A DNA stretch of 64,000 nt from Citrus sinensis. Taxonomy: Eukaryota; Streptophyta; Magnoliopsida; Sapindales; Rutaceae. The translations under genes and the position numbers were made by a program. The notes below the pieces were generated by a model. That model was given only the letters and a program-made list of their open reading frames with translations. It searched no databases and was not told the DNA's origin. Position 1 is the first letter of the stretch. Each line of letters starts with the position of its first letter. Below are positions 58,411 through 64,000 of this stretch, piece by piece. The stretch spans positions 5,361,501 to 5,425,500 of the forward strand of contig NC_068558.1 in the NCBI RefSeq assembly GCF_022201045.2, given 5' to 3'.

Positions 58411-58413
58411 TTA

Positions 58414-59570
58414 TTCTCAATAACTTGAGCCTGGACCTAAATTTAGATTTGAAAAACCCGAGCCCTTAATTTAAGGACCCTAACCCTCAAGATAGTACAA
58501 CTTTTTAGTCGCGCTCTAGCCAAAGTAAAACTTAATGCATGTGGGGGAGATCATGTTCAGTGGCTACAATTGTGCGGTGGTTAAGGAAGGAAGGAAGAAA
58601 AATAAAAAAAACTTTTCGAACGGATCCAATTAAACAGATGTAAAGTAGAATATTAATAAAACAATGTATTATTTTTATTTCATCTAAGCTCGAAGTTAGG
58701 CATGTCAGCAACGACTTCTAAAATCTAATAGCATATTTTGACCAATCTTATTTTACCGATCTTAAATTTTAAATTAATATTATTTATTTATTATAATTAT
58801 TTTTTAATAAAATATAATTGAAATTAAATTTTTTTCTTAAATTCTTAATATATTAACTTCTCATTTCTCACGTCGCTCTAGTTTTTTATTTGATTCACAA
58901 TTTAAATCAAATATTAACTAATAATTTATTTCTAAATTAAAATTAAGCAAAATTATATATTATCACACGAAAACAAAACTAATACCATCAATAACAATGA
59001 AATATATCACTTGTTCATAAAGTTTAATAAAACTCAATATTAAAACTCACCATATATTAGTGGAGATGGTAGATTCGGATAGATATGAAAATAGATGGTG
59101 GTGATTTGATGATGATAGTGAAGATACCATAAATAAAGTAACGGGAGTAATAGTTATGATAGAGAGAATAAAATAAAATAAAATATTTTTAATTTTAATA
59201 AAAATAATTTCAAAAATAATAAGATACATTCAAAAGTAGGATATTAATAAAATAATTTGAGGGGACAAAATATCACTACTCAAAATCTAAACAATGCCTT
59301 TGTTAGAGCCCGCTTTGTAAGATGCTCCAGCTATGAACTACGAAAACGAAAACTAGCATTGACGACTGATATGAGCCGAACACGTCCACATTTGTCATGT
59401 TTACCAATAGTATAATGCCACGTCCTACAAATGCCACATGTAATCTTCTCCCAATATCACACGGCAAATAAGTATACAAAAACCAGAACCCAGAATTTAA
59501 ACCCGAATTGACTAGAAGAGTCATTCTAAAAGAATACCAGTCCAGTGAAACCCTCTGAGAAATCATCATT
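58414..59570. other. Intergenic spacer and AIM24 promoter region
   Basis: No gene is supported. The minus-strand frame at 59303-59569 has no domain. From about 59570 the sequence looks like leader (CACAG|GTAAGAAAAC at 59640 would be a splice donor in the 5' UTR). Confidence 0.5.
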
Positions 59571-59831
59571 TGTTAGGGTCATTTCAGTCACTGAGATTAG
59601 ATCTTCTTTATTCAATCTTTCTCCACTTCATAAACCACAGGTAAGAAAACGTATAACGAAAAGAAGAATTAACGTTTATGAAAATCAATGTTTTTGATCT
59701 GATCAAATAAATGAATACATCAACGTGAGTGTCCGAGATCTCAATGGCGAATTGACGATCCTTGAAGTCGAACGACGTCGTTTCTTCCTTCTCGGTTCCT
59801 TCAAAAGCTACAATCCTCTGCGTCTCTCGTT

Positions 59832-62800
59832 ATGGCTGCACCGTTTTTCTCGACGCCTTTTCAACCTTACGTTTACCAGGTACTCGCTCTCTTCACAATT
59901 ATGTTTAATTGTTTTTAAAAAAAATATTTCGTCAATTTCTGTTTGTTTGCTGAGAAATTGAGTTCTATTTACTTAATGTTCGTGACTAAAACGGGCATTG
60001 ATTGAATTAAAGAGGCGTTATTGGATATTTTGTCAGAATTGCCGTCTCAAATTACTTTGGCGTTTGATCCATTTTGCTTTACCCGCGAAATTGAAGATCG
60101 TGGCTGCTAGTTTTTCAGCTAGGGTTTAGTTTTCGTGCACTAGTTAATGGACATTTTAGGTTTGTGTACATATTGTTGCATTTTGGCATATTTCTAACGT
60201 TTGTTAATTGTTTTATGTATCTAGGCAATTACAAACAAATCTTTAAAGCTAATTGGAAGTTACAAATAATCTATTCTTGATTCACCTATGTAATATTTAG
60301 GCTGCTTGCTGTATGTTATAATGGATTTTAGTTGTTGTCCTTAGGCTAAGTTCATTTTTGTTCCTTGTATGATTATGGTTCAATCCATGGAGCTTCTATG
60401 CTTACATATCCCTGGTTAGAGGAATAATTGAAGTTTTGTCGGTTTTGTTGATATTCTAAACGCGGAGTAATTTATGAGCTATATTTTACTGCAGAGTCCA
60501 CAAGATGCAGTAATACCATTTCAGATTTTGGGTGGTGAAGCTCAGGTTGTTCAGGTACTTATGATAACCTCTCAGAATATTTCATGTTTTCTTTCGTTTA
60601 TTTTACTGATTCCTTCTCTTGTTCCTTACTTTTTTATCTGCTACTCAAATACATTTTTCTTATATTGGTCTTGCATTGACAGATAATGTTGAAGCCACAA
60701 GAAAAGGTTGTTGCTCGGCCTGGTAAGTTTGCTGGCATTGGGTTTCTTATATCATTTTATTCTTGTTGGATAGTGAAATACATGTACAGGACAGATTTTG
60801 GATCATGTAGCTTATCTCTTTGCAATGTTCATATGTAATGTAATCACAGTCAATAGTCATACACCTGTCTTCCGAAGTCAGCATTTTGGTCTGTCCATTA
60901 CACATACATTAATTTTTTTGACGCAGTGATCTGCTTTATGCTTGATCAATGCTCTTCCATTTTATGTCTCTGGGTCGTCTCATCTTGTCTTGCCTTTACA
61001 CCCTTTTGCTAGTTGGGTATGCACCATCATCCTCCTGGCTTCAGTCTGTTATTCATTATTTGGTATAAGTTACCTTCACTGGCTAGGAAAATTTACTTAA
61101 CACTCCTTGAAAATGTTGCTTGACTGGAAATTAGTTTGCCATTGGACCCTTGTAATAGGGACTTCTTGCAATGGATATTTACGTGCTTGCCGCTTGGCAT
61201 GAGGATTTTGCCATAATGTTGAAGTAAAGACATGGGGATTGCTTCATAAAATAGACAATGTTGCCAAAGGCCATGTCCATGATACATGCAGTTCAATTTA
61301 TGAATTTTGAATTGTAAGACTTGTCTTCTTCAGTTATACAGTGATGACTGGTTGAACTGAGAGACGAATAAATTTCAGGTTCCATGTGCTTCATGTCTGG
61401 GTCAATGGAAATGGAGAACATTTACATCCCTGAAAATGAAGTAGGTATGTGGCAATGGCTTTTTGGCAAGACCATCACTAGTGTAGTTCTTCGCAATCCT
61501 GGTCCAAGTGATGGATTTGTTGGCATTGCTGCACCTTCTCTTGCAAGGATTCTCCCGGTTTGTACTTTACATCATGCCGAATTTCTGCAATTTTTACATT
61601 TCCTGCATATGTGAACTTAACCCATGCTCCTGAAATGGTGTTTGATAAGACTAACTATAGCATATGGTTTTTGTTTGATTCCCTTTCATTTTACAGATTG
61701 ATTTAGCTATGTTTGGTGGAGAGCTTTTATGTCAGGTATACCCAACTTGTTCACTTTAGTTGTTTCCCTGTTCGACTAAGAGTTTATTTAGTATTCTTCT
61801 AGTTGTTGTTACTAAATTTGGATATCTTGTAGCTGCCTGCTGCCGCATTGTTTAGAATTTATTTTTGTGGTAGAATATTACCTTTTTCTTATTTCACTAG
61901 CCGGACTTTTATCTGATTTTGTTAAATTGTTTATAGCCAGATGCATTTTTGTGCTCCGTCAATGATGTGAAAGTTAGTAATACTCTTGATCAGAGGGTAC
62001 GCAATGTCATTGGTGGTATAGAGGTAAGTCGAGAATAACTGTCAGTTTTCCTCTGTGTGTGTGTGTGTGTGTGTGTGTTCACATGCCATGTGTGAGCTAT
62101 TTGATTGCCTTCTCTGCTCCTCTAAGCAAATTGTTTTGCCGATTTCAATTTTCTCCCTTTTATTTTCTACTTTCAAGGCTTAATATATATTAGTTTACTT
62201 TAATGGGATTGTAGGGATTTCTGAGACAGAAGCTAACTGGCCAGGGGCTTGCATTCATTCTTGCTGGGGGATCTGGTATGTGTCTTTTGCGTTTACACTT
62301 GAAGATAAATTTTTCATGGCCAAGAATGAATTGAAACTGAACATAAATCAGGTTTTAAGCATTTCCTTGCCAGGAATATGTATTGGCCACTTGGTTCTAG
62401 GCAATGCTTGTGTACCTGGCTCTGTGTATTTATAACTCAATCACTAAATTTGTTTCTCCAAGCTCATTTCTTGGCCAAATAAGAGATTTTTTGTTCCCCT
62501 CTATCATACTTCTCCTTCTAACTGTTTAATTCTATAATAGTGTACTCTTTGATTATAGGTTGCCACTTCTGCTATATAATTTGCTAACATTCCTGGATTT
62601 ATTACCATTTAGACTAATCATAGAAGCATTATCTGTTTCCAATTTGCTAGTTGTGCAGAAAAATCTGGAGGTGGGTGAGGTAATTACTGTTGATGTGTCT
62701 TGCATTGTTGCTGTTACTTCCTCAGTCAATGTCCAAATCAAATACAATGGACCCATTCGAAGGGCGGTCTTTGGCGTAAGTTGCTCCTATTACTAAGTTT

Positions 62801-63475
62801 CCTTGTCTCTGTTGACCTTGTTAAAGATTCTTGGTACTTGTGGATTGAAACCATTTAATTCTGATGAGATTGTTGGCTGAACAGTGAGTCTAGTGTTTGT
62901 AGGACATTGTGAGCTATGTGTGTGGAGTCCCGTAACAATTGTGGCTGCTTTTAAAGGAACAAATATTTAGTTTTGTGTAAGGACTTTGAAGATGAGTGCA
63001 GCTTATTCCAGCTTTATAAGACATTCCAAAGTCCTGTTCATTGGAGCCACTTGTCTTTTGAGGGTCCTACATTCATGATTTTGTGTATACATCGTTGTTT
63101 TTCAGACCCTTATGTTTACAACTATGGTGAAATTGCAGGGTGACAATTTAGTGACGGCAGTTGTAACAGGACCAGGCATTGTCTTCATCCAAAGTTTGCC
63201 TTTTCACCGACTTTCTCAGCGCATAGCTAGGTAATTTCTTCTTGCAGCATAGTAAAGAATTTCTTCCCACCTTTGAATTAGATTTTCACTTCCTTTGTTT
63301 TGCTTACCAAACAGTAATTTCGTGAGGTGTTAGTAAAATGAATGGTTTTATGCTTTGCAGGGCAGTTACATCTCCAAACATGAGAGAAAATCCAAAATTC
63401 TTCGTTCAGATTGCTATTTTCTTTTTTCTTGCATATGTGGTGATTGTATCTTCATTAATCTTGACCGACGTATGA
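59832..63475 (+). CDS. AIM24 / DUF124 family protein with C-terminal membrane segment
   Basis: Ten exons join in phase to 281 aa: 59832-59879, 60495-60554, 60683-60722, 61379-61557, 61697-61735, 61937-62023, 62215-62275, 62651-62775, 63139-63230, 63361-63475. The start MAAPFFSTPFQPYVYQ fits the family; the upstream ATG at 59742 stops after three codons. The core is the beta-rich AIM24 fold: FQILGGEAQVVQIMLKPQEK, VVARPGSMCFMSGSMEMEN, GFVGIAAPSLARILPIDLA, LTGQGLAFILAGGSVVQKNL, GEVITVDVSCIVAV and GDNLVTAVVTGPGIVFIQSLP, followed by a late hydrophobic helix (FFVQIAIFFFLAYVVIVSSL) near the C terminus. In yeast AIM24 is a mitochondrial inner-membrane protein that supports the MICOS complex. Whether the plant form shares that location is not shown by the sequence. 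No defects are seen. Confidence 0.93.
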
Positions 63476-63861
63476 ACCGTAATTTTCTTTTCCTCCTTTT
63501 AAGGAACCCATAGTATAGTTTGTGTCATTTGTTGTTGATCTGCGATTCAAAATAACCTTAATATTTTCAGTTAAATGGAAACAAATGGTTACGAATTGGT
63601 TGTCTGGATTTTAATCATCTGTTGATATTTTATCCTCCAAATAAAGTCCTGAAGATGATGAAATTTGGGCAAATTTGTGTTTCTGCGATTCATAACTTTG
63701 AATTTTGTTAAAGGGAACAGTAGGATTCCGATCAGTCAAACTTTGCTGTCCGTGAGGACCATAAGCGTTGAGTCGGGTGATGAACTCGAGGTTCCTGGTC
63801 ATTGTGGGGGGGAAGAGCAGGCTTTTAATATAATTTATCTAATTTGGGAGTCCACAGCAAA

Positions 63862-63934
63862 TCCGTTGTAGTCTAGTCGGTTAGGATATTCGGCTCTCAC
63901 CCGAAAGACCCGGGTTCGATTCCCGGCAACGGAA
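63862..63934 (+). tRNA. tRNA-Glu (anticodon CTC)
   Basis: The cloverleaf is complete. The acceptor stem TCCGTTG pairs with CAACGGA (7 bp), the D-arm is TAGTCTAGTCGGTTAGGATA, the anticodon stem TTCGG/CCGAA carries loop CTCTCAC with anticodon CTC, and the T-arm CCGGGTTCGATTCCCGG has a perfect 5-bp stem. There is no intron; A at 63934 is the discriminator base. Internal A and B boxes (TAGTCTAGTCGG and GGTTCGATTCC) are intact, and a T-rich Pol III stop (TTTAACTTTTT) follows. It is oriented like the upstream AIM24 gene but is independent of it. Confidence 0.96.
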
Positions 63935-64000
63935 TTTAACTTTTTATTGAGAAATGATTGAACCACGTTTCATACTACCGTGCAGGGATGTGCAACTTTT

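Noticed and set aside
59303-59569. Minus-strand 88-codon frame upstream of AIM24
   Set aside because: No domain, overlaps the probable AIM24 promoter, and hydrophobic stretches are expected from T-rich DNA.
1-64000. A biosynthetic gene cluster or other new multigene system
   Set aside because: The nine genes belong to unrelated pathways with separate promoters, and no tandem or co-functional grouping is visible.

Overview
The window is nuclear DNA of a flowering plant, most likely a woody eudicot. The genes have GT-AG introns, AT-rich intergenic DNA separates them, and the gene families are typical of plants (R2R3-MYB, AP2/ERF-DREB, peroxisomal acyl-CoA oxidase). Codon style and the mix of small transposons would fit Citrus or a relative, but that is an impression and was not tested. 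There are no operons, CRISPR arrays or phage genes. I rebuilt nine protein-coding genes exon by exon, and every intron phase closes. One tRNA gene lies near the right edge.

Layout, left to right. 1-1840 (+): 3' part of a single-repeat SHAQKYF MYB-related regulator. 3033-4638 (+): membrane-anchored O-fucosyltransferase-like protein. 5155-5827: hAT-type MITE. 8211-13954 (+): complete 14-exon acyl-CoA oxidase ACX1 (664 aa, peroxisomal signal ARL). 14948-15857 (+): plant-specific RRM-like protein of unknown function. 16563 to about 18057: truncated Ty1/copia element on the minus strand. 21936-22682 (+): intronless DREB A-4 type AP2/ERF factor. About 22.7-33.4 kb: gene-free stretch full of small transposons. 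33407-37076 (+): SMPD4-like putative neutral sphingomyelinase with a C-terminal membrane anchor. About 37.1-43.5 kb: transposon-rich gap holding a Tourist-like MITE, a long-TIR element with gene-like scraps and a large hairpin. 43533-44349 (+): R2R3-MYB with a bHLH-interaction motif. 46116-50115 (-): exostosin/GT47 glycosyltransferase with a 1.5-kb intron in its 5' UTR. About 51.9-59.6 kb: transposon-rich, including a Mutator-like element nested inside a Tourist-like element. 59832-63475 (+): ten-exon AIM24-family protein. 63862-63934 (+): tRNA-Glu(CTC).

The genes do not form an evident pathway or cluster; this is an ordinary mosaic of housekeeping and regulatory genes. ACX1 serves peroxisomal beta-oxidation, including the last steps of jasmonate synthesis. 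The O-fucosyltransferase-like and GT47 proteins are Golgi-type glycosylation enzymes. Three transcription factors and two membrane proteins make up the rest. The notable material lies between genes: several non-autonomous DNA transposons can be delimited to the base by their target-site duplications, one is nested in another, two are copies of identical 804-bp length, and two larger elements may carry host gene fragments. I found no convincing new multigene system.
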